DNA of 64,000 nt from Botryococcus braunii (taxonomy: Eukaryota; Chlorophyta; Trebouxiophyceae): assembly GCA_002005505.1 (NCBI GenBank), contig MVGU01001225.1, positions 1 through 64,000 of the forward strand. The letters run 5' to 3'. Below are positions 35,283-47,997 of the stretch, one piece after another (positions within the stretch are counted from its first letter, which is position 1; each line of letters starts with the position of its first letter). The position numbers were made by a program, and so were the translations under genes. A model generated the notes under the pieces. It saw nothing but the letters and a program-made list of their open reading frames with translations, was not told the origin of the DNA and ran no database searches.

Positions 35283-36598
35283 ATGGCCCAGGTTGTTCAA
35301 TCAAGCAACAGGACAAATGAGACCATGGTGGCTCACATAGAGGCCGAAAGGGAGGCTCGGGAAGCCGACCGCCGCGAGCGTGAGGCTCGTGAAGGGCCTC
35401 GAGGTAAGGCATTTTCATCCAATGTCGGAAAAATCAAGCTTTTGGGATTCCCCAGTGATATGTCTCCAAGGGAGTGGTTAAGCCACGCCAAGACGAGATT
35501 TTCGTCTCCAACCTCGGGGGTTGAGGAAGACAATCAGGTATGGCGGGCTGCAGCTAGCTTGGCTGGTCCGGCCTTAGTCCAATGGAATACTTCCATCAAG
35601 GGTGGAGATGTGCTTACATGGGAGATGCTTGCAAATTTCCTGTTGACCCATTACGGACGAATGGAGGATCCTGAGGTCCTTTTACAGCAGTTGGATAAGC
35701 TGACGCTTGCATCTACGCAAGGTAGCGTTTCCACATATGTTTCGAAGTTTGTTACCATTTTGGCCAGGATGGGGATGGACCGTCCCAATCGGGAGAACAT
35801 CCATGCATTTTTAAAGGGGCTGCCTACCCACATTGGGGTCCAAATGCGCCTTAAATTTGCAGGGGAGCCTGACAAGCCGTTGCAGGCTTACATTGATGCA
35901 TTGTGCCTTCTGCCTGATTATGAGGTGAAGCAGGCCCCAAAGGACAATGGTCAAGGGCCTAGTGGGATACGTGCAGGCCAGAGGGGCCACCACGATGGCC
36001 ATCATGGGGGTGGTCGCACACGCAATCACCCCGTGAAGAATGGAAGGGTCAAGAAGTTGCTTTTCAAGCCGTCCCATGAGGGGAAAGATAAGAGGAAGTC
36101 ACTTCCTCAGTGTTGGGCATGTGGCAAATTTGGCCACAAGAGCAATAGCCCAGATTGTCCATCAAAAAAGAAATCGTCATCGTCATCGGTAAGTCCCCAC
36201 ATTACTCCCAGGAAAAGGAAACGTGAACCGTTTGATCCGTTGACAACTGCGGAGGAACCGTTGCAATCTGCCATGAAGCCTGCCAGGTTGTATGCCTGCT
36301 CAGGGTTAGACCCTGACGTGTCAGAGCCCAAGGTGGGGCGTCTGACAATGATGGTGCGGGCAGGGCTCAAAGGGCGGCAACGGAAATTGAAGTGTCTGTT
36401 TGATGGAGGTGCCACATCATGTTTTATCTCGCGCCGTATAGTCGAAGAGATGGAGCTCAAATCCCAGGAGATGGGGGAACGGCAGATTAAACTTCCTGAT
36501 GGCAGCCTAACCAGCAGTATAGGATTTGCTTCAGTTGCATTGCAGTTTAGTCACGTCTCAACGACGATGGTGGTACCTTGCATTGTGGCTCCATTAGA
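35283..36598 (+). pseudogene. gypsy-2 gag and start of protease (split by DNA transposon)
   Basis: Continues the gag started at 21509: an Arg/Glu-rich coiled region, capsid-like retrotransposon gag segment (WLSHAKTRF...ASLAGPALVQWN...LLTHYG), CCHC knuckle CWACGKFGHKSNSPDC, and protease FDGGATSCFISRR (Gly replaces Thr or Ser of the usual DTGA/DSGA). Open to the transposon at 36599, continuing at 47610. Confidence 0.85.
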
Positions 36599-36718
36599 CG
36601 TCTGGGGTTAAGAAATGGGACAGTATGGGACGGGGATGGGGCCCCGTCCCATATGGTCCATTGGACCTCGACAGGGATGCGGCTCGTCCCATCCCCGTCA
36701 AGTATTGGCCGCCAAATT

Positions 36719-37400
36719 GGGACAAAGACGGGCCAGCCCCATCCCGGTCGAGGTCCCAAGGGCCGTATTGGTCGGGTACCTGTGTGTCAATCTTTGACCG
36801 CTCTAGATGGGACCTGAACTTAGGAGCCCCATCCCGGTCGAGGTCCCATGGGTCAGGTTGGTCGGGTGCGTTTGTGTCAATTATGGGCCGCCTTGGATAG
36901 GACCTGAACTGATGAGCCCCATTCGGGTCGAGGTTCCATGAGCCGTATTGGACAGGTACGTGAGTGTCAATTTTAAACTGCCTTGCATGGGACCTGAACC
37001 AAGAAGCCCCATCCGGGTCGAGGTCCCATGGGCCGTATTGGCCGGGTACATGTGTGTCAATATTGGACCGCCCCAGATGGGACCTGAATTGAGGAGCCCC
37101 ATCCCGGTCCAGGTCCCATGAGCCGTACTGGTCGGGTACCTGTGTGTCAATTATGGGCCGCCTTGGATGGGACCTGAACTGATGAGCCGCATTCGGGTCG
37201 AGGTTCCATGGGCCGTATTGGTCGGGTACATTTGTGGTAGTTATGGGCCGCCTTGGATGGGATGTGAATTGACGAGCCCCATCTCTGTCGAGGTTCTATG
37301 GGCCGGATCGGACGGCTACATTTCCTGTCAGTTTTGGAAAGGCTTGGATGGGACAGGGCTTGGATGGGACAGGCTTAGGTGGAACAGCAATTGACGAGCC
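36719..37400 (+). repeat. Left subterminal tandem repeat, ~90-bp period
   Basis: GGGACCTGAA-type landmarks recur at 36809, 36899, 36989, 37079, 37169 and 37259, a period of 90 bp with diverged units (gagccccat, gtcgaggt, catgggccgtattgg). Likely transposase-binding array, as subterminal repeats are in other DNA transposons; binding is inference. Confidence 0.9.
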
Positions 37401-38340
37401 CCATTCTGGTCGACTTTTCACGGGCCCAAGAACAACGGGAATGTTGAATCTTAACCCAGGAATTCTACGGTCCTTTCTATGTCGTGTTTGTTGCTACATA
37501 GTCCACATATATGTTGACTGCTTATACAGTCATAAAACAAGAGCGAGCAAGGAGTGTTTGAAAGGGCAGCCGCACAATGAATCACATTTGCATAGTCATA
37601 GATTACATGTTGCAACAAGTGTGTTGCAATGAAAACGTTGTTGTGCTTGTAAACGACGCATTGTGATGGTTTGGTGTTCCCTCCCGTTTGTCCCATTAAG
37701 CTGAGCACTCGGCTTCCGTGATATCCAATACAAAAAATAGTTGAAAACAATCTCTGGTGTCCATGCGACATAATGCTTTCTACATTGAGATGCAATGCTA
37801 TTACCATGCAACAGCTACTAGTACTTACACTATATAGTGTATATATATATACACTATATAGTAATTATAAGTATACTATATACTATACATACTATAATGC
37901 CAAATATGTTCTTGGCATATACACCAGCGCAAAACTCGAACGAAAACCAATGACCACGACTGAGCACAAATTGCTATACTCCTAGCAGTTCTATACTTGA
38001 TGAACAATGGCGTATACGCCTTTTCCCGTGAGCTGCCCTACGGAGAATTCTTTCGAAAGGTCTTGTTGCCCTTGGTAAGATGGATGTGAGCCGTAGCTCA
38101 ATTGCCACATTCTGATTCGTGGTCGAGCAAGTGATTGAAGAGTGAATTCATACCTATGACATTGCCCCGTTGTACAGATTCTACCTACCAAGATAATGAA
38201 GGCGTTACCACAAAACCCAAGCTCAGATAAACAGCGATCCGTTCGATGAGAATCGCTTTTCAACTGTCGGGGCGCCGGCGTGGTGAAAAAGCTGGAAAGG
38301 ATGGGGTGGTGAAAAAACCCTGCTAGAGGTAGGCTATCTT
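37401..38340. other. Transposon interior without a convincing gene
   Basis: AT-rich sequence with a 34-bp perfect palindrome at 37829-37862. I see no conserved frame. The downstream 3' end of the minus-strand gene may extend into it. Confidence 0.4.
37829..37862. repeat. 34-bp perfect palindrome
   Basis: ACTATATAGT at both ends around GTATATATATATAC; fully self-complementary. Confidence 0.9.
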
Positions 38341-38624
38341 GTTTATTGTATGCAAGGTGTCAATCATTCATTCTGCTGATCCAGAGCAGGATCCTCGAAG
38401 AATAATAATAATTGTCGTAGAGGACATCCTGATTTTTTTCATGGCGTCCAAGGAAGCTTGGGTCCATAGATGGTCCCTTGCATTATTGTCTGACTTCTGA
38501 AATGGAGTCCCTACGAACCATAACAATGACTTAAGAAGCGTGCTCTGTGAAGTTGAAGCCGGGCATGCAACTGAGATTGAATGCACAATGGCAATGGGAA
38601 GCAGGTCACCTTCCATTGTCGATG

Positions 38625-39854
38625 TTATCGAACGTTTAGGTCTCTCGGCACTACGGGTGCCCTTGACAACATCCTATCATCTGCCCAGGCCTGTATTTTT
38701 TCCTTCATCATTCTCTTAGCCTGGTCTATACCGTGCTCGCTTGTGGGCAGTGTTTTCCCTGAGAAGATTGTCTCCAACTGTAAAGACAACACGTGTTAGT
38801 ACAATCTTGATGCACACTGTCTTTATATCTTGCAAGATTTTAGAAGACAATTGTTCGGTGTATGTTGAAACTCGAGTGAGCTCATGACCCTCCTTCTGTA
38901 ACAGTGTAATATCAATCACGTGTCTCTTGTATCAATAATATATATGATTCAGCTTGCAGCTTGATACCTTCCGAGATTTGTTGCTCAAGTTCCTCTATGG
39001 AGACAAAGCAAGGGTTCTTTGCTGCTCCAGCATCCTCTGACTGCCAATAAGCACGTCTTGTTTTAGCTACTGCTCACAAATGCTTAAGCATCGAGAGACA
39101 TAACTGTAAGTCAGTCAAACACAAAGAAAATGCACATTGCTAAAGCAAATTATTGGACAAACGTATATGGACATTTGCTTTCAGCTGCATGACACTTGCT
39201 TTCGTGTGTAGCTTCTCTGTATATACAGCAAACACAGAGAAGCTACATATGAAAGCAAGTGTCCTGCAGCTGAAAGCAATTGTCCTTCAATTATAAACAT
39301 CATGCCAGGATATCATCAGACACAAAGTAAGCTTTGAAAGAACCATAGACGATCCAAGTTTTAGTCTAGACCTTCTTAGATCTTATAAGATCTTAACCCT
39401 TCAAGACTTAAAACAAAACAATCATATTATGTATCCAACTGTAAAACACCAGCACAACCAAACTCGGAATTAGCAGACCAGCAAACTTATCATCATTCAA
39501 CTTGAAACAACGCATTGAAACGTCTCGTGTCGGAAAGCTTTCATGGTTTGTTTTTGAAACCAATAAGTATCTTTGATTATATACCTTGTCGGAGTTGGAG
39601 TTTCCCAAACTGCTACTGCCCTCCAGTGAATCCGACTGCCCAACAGATGTATGTTCTTGTTCCGTGTCATTTCGATATGGACTTGCTCCCGATGCCCCTT
39701 GAGCCTGACGAACTGGTGTAGATACAGGTCCTGATAGGTTAGTGTTTTCGAACAACTCATTCCGCAATCCGGATCCAACGGAGTACAAAGCACGACGCTT
39801 TTCTGCCAGGTCCTCAGAATCGGCCTTTCTTTTGCCGAAACGTTGTTGTGCCAT
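38625..39854 (-). CDS. Companion gene of the DNA transposon, multi-exon, function unknown
   Basis: Exon 1: 39854-39585, ATG then QQRFGKRKADSEDLAEKRRA, a basic start followed by a Ser/Thr-rich stretch to a donor CAAG/GTATAT. Likely exon 2: about 39064-38945, reading AYWQSEDAGAAKN and FVSIEELEQQISEGIKL, after an acceptor near GAGCAG. Likely last exon: 38777-38625, after TTTACAG, reading LETIFSGKTLPTSEHGID, RMMKEKIQAWADDR and ending DLNVR-stop. Composition suggests helices or coiled coil. It is divergent from the transposase, with 322 bp between the start codons. No family recognised. Intron limits are by eye; a further exon below 38590 is possible. Confidence 0.45.
39169..39285. repeat. 51-bp inverted repeat with 15-base loop
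   Basis: Arms 39169-39219 and 39235-39285 (GGACATTTGCTTTCAGCTGC and partner) with about four mismatches. It lies in the proposed first intron of the companion gene. Could be a small foldback element or a small-RNA hairpin precursor. Confidence 0.85.
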
Positions 39855-40176
39855 CTGAAAACTCAAGTAAAAGTCTCAAATATTCGAATTGCATAGGCAG
39901 AATGGGCAAGCAATATGATAATATGATTGCGATGTAAGCGATGCCAGTCGCTTTCGATCCACGTGAACGTACCACGAACGTACGTGCGTACGATGTACGG
40001 TCGTGCAAAGACAGGCACTTCTTCGACCTTGTGCGTGTGAAGGACTTAGATCCTTCAAAGACTACACGACCGCTGGTTTGAATGTTTGTTGGGAAAGTCC
40101 ATAGACGATTAAATACAACCGCACCATCATGTTTTATTTCCTATCGTATAGTACAGTCTAGAGCGTTATTGTGAAG
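39855..40176. promoter_or_regulatory. Divergent promoter region of the transposon
   Basis: 322 bp between the two start codons. Includes alternating CGTACGTGCGTACG near 39977 and a TAGATC-rich area. No clear TATA box on either side was assigned. Confidence 0.4.
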
Positions 40177-43100
40177 ATGTGTGATCAGGACTTCGTCTGC
40201 GGTGGTTGTGCCTCAAAATTTAAAACGATTAAGGCCCTTCACCGCCACTGGATACAGAAAAAAAGCCATTCTGGTCTAGTCTTTAAGCCATTGAAACGTC
40301 GTCGAGCTGAAGAGCTCGACGTAGGTGTTGATGACAAGGAAAGAAAGACGTCTAAGCAACAGCGTTTGGGCTCTTGTCATGATTTTGCTTCAAACATGCT
40401 GCCTGCCATATCCCGTACGGTCTGTAGTGCACGCACTACATATGATACAGTTGTTATGGATGAAGGGAGGTACGACCCCGGAGTGGATTTAAATAAGATC
40501 GCCAAGAAGCTCTTGCCGATCATAACAAAACAGAACCGTGACGACGGCGAGGTACTGGTTAAAGAACTTTCACAAGCACAGTTGATTCCCTGGAAAAATC
40601 TGAATGAAATGAAGGTTTTCTTGGACAGTCACACAGTAAGCTTCTCTCTTGGATCTCCGCAGTATTTTTTTGTCATTGTTCTGTCTTCTATTATTTGATT
40701 TGTTGTCATTGCCAGTTGTCCATATTTTGTATAATGAATTTCCTTTGTATCGCAGAATTGGTCCAAGCATGTTGTGGGCGTCAGCCACGGACAACCGATC
40801 TACGTCGAATGCGTAGACCGAGCAGATTTGATTTTTAACAAACTCATACATGCCAACCAGGTTGGTGACTGGTTCTACATGCGGTATTGTAGAGGTTAAG
40901 CATATGAGATTGTATCATCGCATTGAAATTTGTGCACGGTGACTAGTCATTCATCATACAAGTTGAACCATGGCATTGTGACATATGCACACCGAAACAA
41001 ACGAGCATATCCTTGCAGGCTAATCTAGAACTCAGGAGTCGTCCCAATTATGTCAAGGACAACTGCGGAAACATAATCAGAGAATACACAACATTCTCAA
41101 GCGGAACTCTGTTGCAGCATCTACAGGTGAGGACTGATCCTTGAGTTGTAACAAGTACATATTATTGTCGTTGACATGAAACTATAGATACCAATTACTT
41201 CTCACATCACAGTTATTTCTTAAGATCAACATATTGCACTGATTCTACCGCGTTTTGTGAACTTATATTGGCGATGCCGCAGGCCAACGTGCAGCAGATG
41301 AGTTCTTTGAGAGAGAGCGTTGTTGTGTCGTACGGGTTCCATAGTGATGGCTCTCAACTAAGGGGAAACAATAAGCAGTTCCACCCCGTCTATGTGTTCC
41401 TCACTTGTCTGCCTCCATCACATTTTAGGCAACATGACAATTATGAATGCGTGGGAATGATCCCCGTGCTCACATGGCAGCAACTTGGTCTGCCAGAAAA
41501 CATGGCAGCGAATGAGTTGAAGAGGTATACGAGTAACATAGCCTTATCCGGTGGCATACTGAGGGTCTATTATGGTTTACATTTACTGTTGAAGGAATTT
41601 GATTATGAACGAGTGTTGAATTTCATCTGACATTAACAGTAGACATGCATGTCACTATTTGTGAACCATTCATTGCTTACTACATCCATTCATTGCTATT
41701 GGTTGTTGCATGTCTCACATCATTTAACCTTCGTGAAGCATTTCTCTCGTGTCTAACCCGAAATCTAATGTGGAAGTCTGTTGAATAAGTTTCATAAAAG
41801 TCTACCCATTTCGAGTGATGGAACTGTGACTAGCGGAGTTCAATGTTTCTAAAAAACATCCATTTAAGTAGAGAGAATGTAATGTTGCCGATCATTAATG
41901 TCAATATTGACAGAAAATTGCGATGTTTCCAGGGCGAGGCAACTGAAGTTGTCATTGAGAAATAAAGCCATAGACATTATTCTTAGTCCGTTTAAAGCGT
42001 TGATGAAACGGTAGGACCATGCGGCTGGATCCACTATCGATATCGTCAAATTGTTTGTTTGAAGTACACGTGTACACTTTCACCTACCATGTTATCAATT
42101 GCATCTCTTACAAGTAAAAACATTGACAATCGCACGGTGCAACATGTTGCTAATTTACGATGCCTAACGATTCTATACACCAAACTCTATCACTGAAGAC
42201 TATGGGTAAAACCTGTCAATCTCTGGAGGTGAACAATGAGGGCAACTCGTCGTTCGATGTCATGTGGTTCAATGCTAGGGGAATGGAAGGGACAGTCAAC
42301 GACGAATTGGTTCTTATGATACCCACACCAACACATTGGGTGCGCGACTTAAAGGAGGGAGTTGAATTGATGGGTATGATTGAGAACTTCAAGTCAAACT
42401 GCTCCTGCCTCTTCTTCACAACGGCAACTCCTGAAGAATTTGCTGACGTATTATTTCGTTTTCCACCACGAACCGAATCAAAAATGGAAAAGGTGATCCT
42501 ATATTTCAACGCTGGTAGAACCATGTAATATTGCGTCTCGTATGTTACAAAAAAAGTACGTTGTATGTTTCCACAAGCGGAATGTTTCAAGTTCCCGGTT
42601 GTACCATGCATCATGATGTCATCACGAACATTATATATAGGGGAAACAAGTTCCCTATTGTACCATGCATCATGATGTCATCACGAACATTATGTATAGG
42701 GCAAAATATACCCTGATATGGAAGTTCATGCGACAAGGATTATATTTACTTCGTGAGGTTATTGGCAGATTAAAAGAAAGTGCAGAAGCTATGAAACTCA
42801 AGGCCGGAAAGATGATGCAAGATCACTGCTCCGAAAGTATGGGTTAACGAGTGACCGTCAGTTATGGGCCCATAAGAATCATGGATGTCACACTTGCATC
42901 AGCAGAGATTTTTGTTTTCCGAAACTGCATTGTTCAACATCTCCATTATTACATACACGGAGATAAGCACCTTTGGTAATCTGCTGAAACAAAAATAGTG
43001 GTCATTCACTTGCAGAATGCTCTTAGTGGATGGGGCGGGGGTGTGGACTACGCTGTCATGTTTTCATACCCAGACAGGTTACACCAGTGCAGCCTGGGCA

Positions 43101-45540
43101 TTCTTAAAATGCTCTTAGACTTGCTCCGAATAATGTTATCGAAGGCTGAATTGCAAAGGGTGAACGAGGAGGTCTGCTTAGCGCCAAAGTTTCCAACATG
43201 TAGGCGGCCATCAGCAGGACTGTTGGCCCCCAAATTCGAGGGCAAAGAGGTGTACTACACGATGATATATGTTCCCATCTCATTATTAGCACTCCAGAGC
43301 TCTCGAGCTGCAAGGGACATGACGGTTCTCAACCTACTTGAAGCAATTATTGGTGAACCTCTTTTCATTGACATGAAGCAGTATTACGAATGAATGAAGA
43401 AACCGTGTTGAATTTACCAAAATGCAAACGCATAGGCAAGTTTGGATTTGAAGACGTCATCGTTTTTGAGCATGATTTTATTCAACAAATAAATATATGA
43501 ATGATTGTGGTACTTTAGCCGTGATGATGACTAGTTGCTACACACACCCAATTGTGGCCACCAGCCAGCCACCAGCCAATTCACCTGCGCACATATCCAT
43601 TCTTTTGGGTTCCTACTTCTGATCCCACCAACTTGTCAGATTTCCTCGGCGGTCGACGTGTTGCGACATTGTTTATTGTCTGTTTGGACTCATAATACTT
43701 CAATGGTCTATGGGGGTACTCCCACCGGTGGCCCTTCAACTTCTAAGGTTGAGCTTTTGCATTGGGCTAAGAAACGTTGTTTCCCCTCACGCAGAGTATC
43801 AAGAGTGGTGCAAAGTAAGAGACTTAGATGTGCACACCGACGCAACAATTGCGGTGTTGGAAGGCAAACGGCAAAGGTGCACCGACGCACTGTAGCACAG
43901 TACTGTTGTTCAACATATTTGGTTTTACGTGGTGAATAACAATCAAGTGTTACAAATGGTGCAGATTTCAAAGTTTTGTGTTAAAACATTTCAGTGAGCA
44001 GTTCAACTGGCTTCGTCCAAAGTTTGCAGAGATGGCTGCATATCCAGCGGCAATCAGAGCTTTGGGTAACGTTCTTTATTCCGATACCTCCACTGGAGAA
44101 GCAATGCACAAAGAACAAAAACAATTTAGTGCATTTCAGAACAATCATGCGACGGCAGTATCGCAGGCAAGTGTAATGTTCATGCGTATCTGTAATGACC
44201 ATTAATGTATGTCTGCATCAAAGTGTTCTGGAAATTTAAATTCATATGTTACAAACGTGTTTCAAATCATTCATGGAAGAAAGTGCAGGTAACATTGAAA
44301 CGAAATCGGATGACTGCTGCGATATATATCCAAAGTTGTGACACATCACTATTGTCTCGGACCCGAGTCACGACGGTGAGAGCAATACCTATTCTGATGT
44401 CCCAATATTCGCTTGGATGTGGATGTTCAAGGAGTATGCCTTTTGCTGTTGACACTCACTCATGCGTCTACCCTACCTGGTGCTTGCTACGATAATGGAG
44501 AAGCATCCGGACATCTACATGACTATGATGTACTAAGAGTAATTATTGTACCTGAGTACTATGTTTTGGAGACATGAATGTCAAAGGTTAAGGTTGATTA
44601 GTTCTTTATACCAGCGACTGTCGAACAATGCAGGCTGATAAGGCTGAAGAAAGCCAAACAGTTTTGTTGTATGCCATTGGCCAACAGTACCCATGCACTG
44701 CTGTCGGCTTTTCTGAACTTTTGACAGCGCAACCACATCTCAAACTTGATGAAGCTGGTGAACAACTACTTGATTGTATAAAACTGATTATCCGAGAACT
44801 GGATTCCAGCTTAGAAGACGATATATTGGAAAAATCTCAGGTAACACCATGATTTGCATCGAATCGCACATTCCACTCTTACGGCGTGAGATGAAATTTC
44901 TATGAATGACAATCGCTTATTGTTTTGGAGTTTCAAATAACCTGGTCAATCAGCGCTAGAATTTCCTTGTCACACACTTTATAACGTGTGCATTGTTGGC
45001 AGATTTGCGTGGCTGGTAGCGTTGCCATGCCTTGTAGATTTCATCGAGGTGCCGGCCTTCAAGCGCAGTATGTAAAGATACCTTCATCCGAAGGACAATT
45101 CCCGACTATGACAATCAAGTACGCATTTAACACTATATTTACTGGGGTACTTTGCATTCACATATGCATATAAAGTAAAATGAGTCTTATTTTATTGGTA
45201 TTGACCTTTATTAGTCATCTATACATAAGTGTTATTAAACTCAACAAGTGTATTCACTGCGTCTGCAGTGCTTTGAGATTGACGTTAACACTATATGTAA
45301 TATAAGATTCGCAAGTGGAGCTCCTTCCCAGTCGATATGCGAAAAGCGTGGACGGGGCTGAACCCAAAGGGCATGGAATCTTATACAGAACTAAACCTGA
45401 TGCAGTGCCGGAGAGGACATGGAGTGGTATGGACAAGCGCGCCTTGCATTTTCTCTTCACTTGCATGGCAGGGATGTCATCTCTCTCGTCCACCTCCGCA
45501 GATACAGAGAATGCTCGGGAAGGAGAAACAGATATCATGA
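40177..45540 (+). CDS. KDZ/Plavaka-like transposase, multi-exon
   Basis: Candidate exons: 40177-40635, 40756-40894, 41019-41126, 41283 to ~41570, ~42202-42492, ~42740-42846, 43016 to ~43390, ~43780-43890, 43995-44166, 44289 to ~44374, ~44590-44840, 45003-45118, and from ~45316. Exon 1 has a C2H2-like finger (CGGCASKF...LHRHWIQKKSH; second spacing is six). Later exons show SYGFHSDGSQLRG then HPVYVFLTCLPP and MIPVL; CSCLFF; YPDRLHQCSLGILKMLLDLL; FPTCRRPSAG; DVHTDATIAVL; and TSTGEAMHKEQKQF. This order matches KDZ/Plavaka transposases (D before a WPVYL-type strand, LLH...G segment, final HTE...E region). The Asp of HSDG and Glu of TGEAMH are the best catalytic candidates. Phases at some junctions were not resolved, so intactness is unknown. 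Confidence 0.5.
42598..42705 (+). repeat. Short tandem duplication in an intron of the transposase
   Basis: TTGTACCATGCATCATGATG-type units at 42599 and 42658, ~59-bp period, each with the near-palindrome TGATGTCATCA. Confidence 0.8.
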
Positions 45541-46272
45541 GCGCCTTCGAATGCCCAGATTAGTTTGGGAGACTTCTGGATCAAGAGGACGGCGAAGGCC
45601 TGTCTACCAATGTGTGCAACTTGGAACTATTAACAATCTAGTGATCATGCAGAGAGACCCGACACCTCATTCTGAGGAAGCATTCTTTTGCAACACTTTG
45701 GTACCCATGCATTATGTTCAATAGGTGCAGCTGCAGGCATGATAAGGCCTGCAAGCGTGGTAGGACGCAATGTTTGGAGGAATATTCAATCATCCTTCTT
45801 GAAGTATTATTATTAGACCAATGTTTTCTCGACCAAGTATTTTAGCGTCGACGACCAAGATTATACTGAGGAGTCAGAGTTGATGTACATTCAGATGAAA
45901 CGAAGGTGTGCCAGGAGTTACATTTAGTGCCACAGACAACTGCGTGCAACATGAATGCCCTTCTTCGGGTTCGCCAGGGATTATGAAAACATTTTTGAAG
46001 ACATGGATAATTAAAGAGAAAAGTGAATATATCAGTCGCAGGCCCCCAGTGCCCCAATAGTCACGTGTCGACAGCCGAAGAGCAGCAGGTGTAAAAAATA
46101 TATATAGATCGGGCAAAACTACGCATGAAAGGGAAGAGAACAAAAAGAAAACAGAAAGATGGGAAGGAGACAAGGGGGGGGGAGGAGAGGGTAGATGAGA
46201 GAGAGGAATGGGGGGGGGGGAAAGAGAGAGAGGGGGAGAGGCGAGAAAGAGGGGGGGGGAGGGAGGGGGTGG

Positions 46273-46413
<141 letters not shown>

Positions 46414-46671
46414 TGCAATTGTGGCATTGGTGTTTACATGCCAAAAATGTAAGCTTTAGAAACGTTTACAAAGGTCCAAGATGTAGAGAACATCGTATTG
46501 GATTGCTGTTCCGCGTCAAGTGTGGTGCGTTATGGACTGCGGCTTTCCTCAAAGTCCCTTGTAAAAAGAGTAATGATTGGATACCGATTCTACTATCTCC
46601 CTCTCTGTCCCTATCTCTAATCTCGTTATCTCCTTCTATCCCCTCCCTCCCCCCCCCTCTCTCTCTATCTA

Positions 46672-46805
<134 letters not shown>

Positions 46806-46865
46806 CCCCTATTGAGCGGGAACCATTTGGACCAGTGCTCAGCATGGTCACAATTGGACCGTAAC

Positions 46866-47605
46866 CAGTAAGTAAGGAATGGACGGGAAATTGGTAAGCC
46901 CTTTCTGTGACCAGGATGAGGCTGTCCATATTGGACAAGGATGGGGCTCAGTCAAACTTGGGACCCGGATGGGCTGGATAATATGGGACACTTTGGGCCA
47001 AGGATCTGATGTGCCACTTTCAGACTGAGGACGGATGGGACGGGGAATGGACACGCCAATCAGGGACCCGGACGGAGAAGCCCAAGTTGGACGAGTGATT
47101 GGCGAGGCCCATCACCGTCCCATATTTCCACTTTTTGATGTGTCAGGGATGGGGTTCGCACAAGAGGTACCCGGATGTGGACGCCGGTTTGGGTCACAAT
47201 TGGGCATGGGCAAATACTGTCGCGTACCCGCCTGGACCCATATGGACGGATTTGTAGCATGCCCACAAATGGACCATAACCAGTAAGTAAGGAATGGACG
47301 GGAAATTGGTAAGCCCTTTCTGTGACCAGGATGAGGCTGTCCATATTGGACAAGGATGGGGCTCTGTCAATCTTGGACCAGGATGGGCTGGTCAGTATGG
47401 GACACTTTGGGCCAAGGATCTGATGTGCCACTTTCAGGCTGAGGACGGATGGGACGGGGAATGGACACGCCGATTAGGGACGCCGGACGGAGAAGCCCAA
47501 ATTGGACGGGTGATTGGCGAGGCCCATCCCCGACCAGCCGGATGGGACAGGAGTGCCGCGAGCCCCATCCCCGTCCCATACTGTCCCATTTCTAAACCCC
47601 AGACG
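46866..47605 (+). repeat. Right subterminal repeats, ~415-bp period
   Basis: CCAGTAAGTAAGGAATGGAC starts near 46864 and 47280 and the following sequence repeats to about 47520 with small changes. Rich in GGATGGG/GGACGGG motifs that also fill the left end. Confidence 0.88.
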
Positions 47606-47609
47606 TAGA

Positions 47610-47976
47610 GAGCTTAGAAGTGATTTTGGGTGACCCCTGGATGCAAGAACATGACGTGGTGATGAGCTATGGAGCTCGTACCATTACTCTGACAACTAAT
47701 GGGGACCCAGTGGTACTTACACCAGACACGTGTTCCACACCTCCTGTGGCAGTAATTAACGCGGTGCAGGCAAGAAGGGCAATTCGAAAAGGAGCCCTTG
47801 GGGTCTTGGTGCAGCCTGACCTCCTGTCCGCGGTTGGGGCAGATGATGTCATTAAGTTTGATTATCTAAATGTTGCCAATTTGTTGAAGGTATTTCATGA
47901 TGTTTTTCCTGATGAATTGCCTTCTCAATTGCCTCCTGATAAGGGAGTAACCCATGCGATTCCCATTCCAGATGGT
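47610..47976 (+). pseudogene. gypsy-2 protease end
   Basis: Continues the gag-protease frame after the DNA transposon, with VILGDPWMQEHDVVM as the second protease motif. Stops at TAG (47977) after IPIPDG where RT should follow. Confidence 0.85.
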
Positions 47977-47997
47977 TAGGTTCCTCCTATCAAGCCA

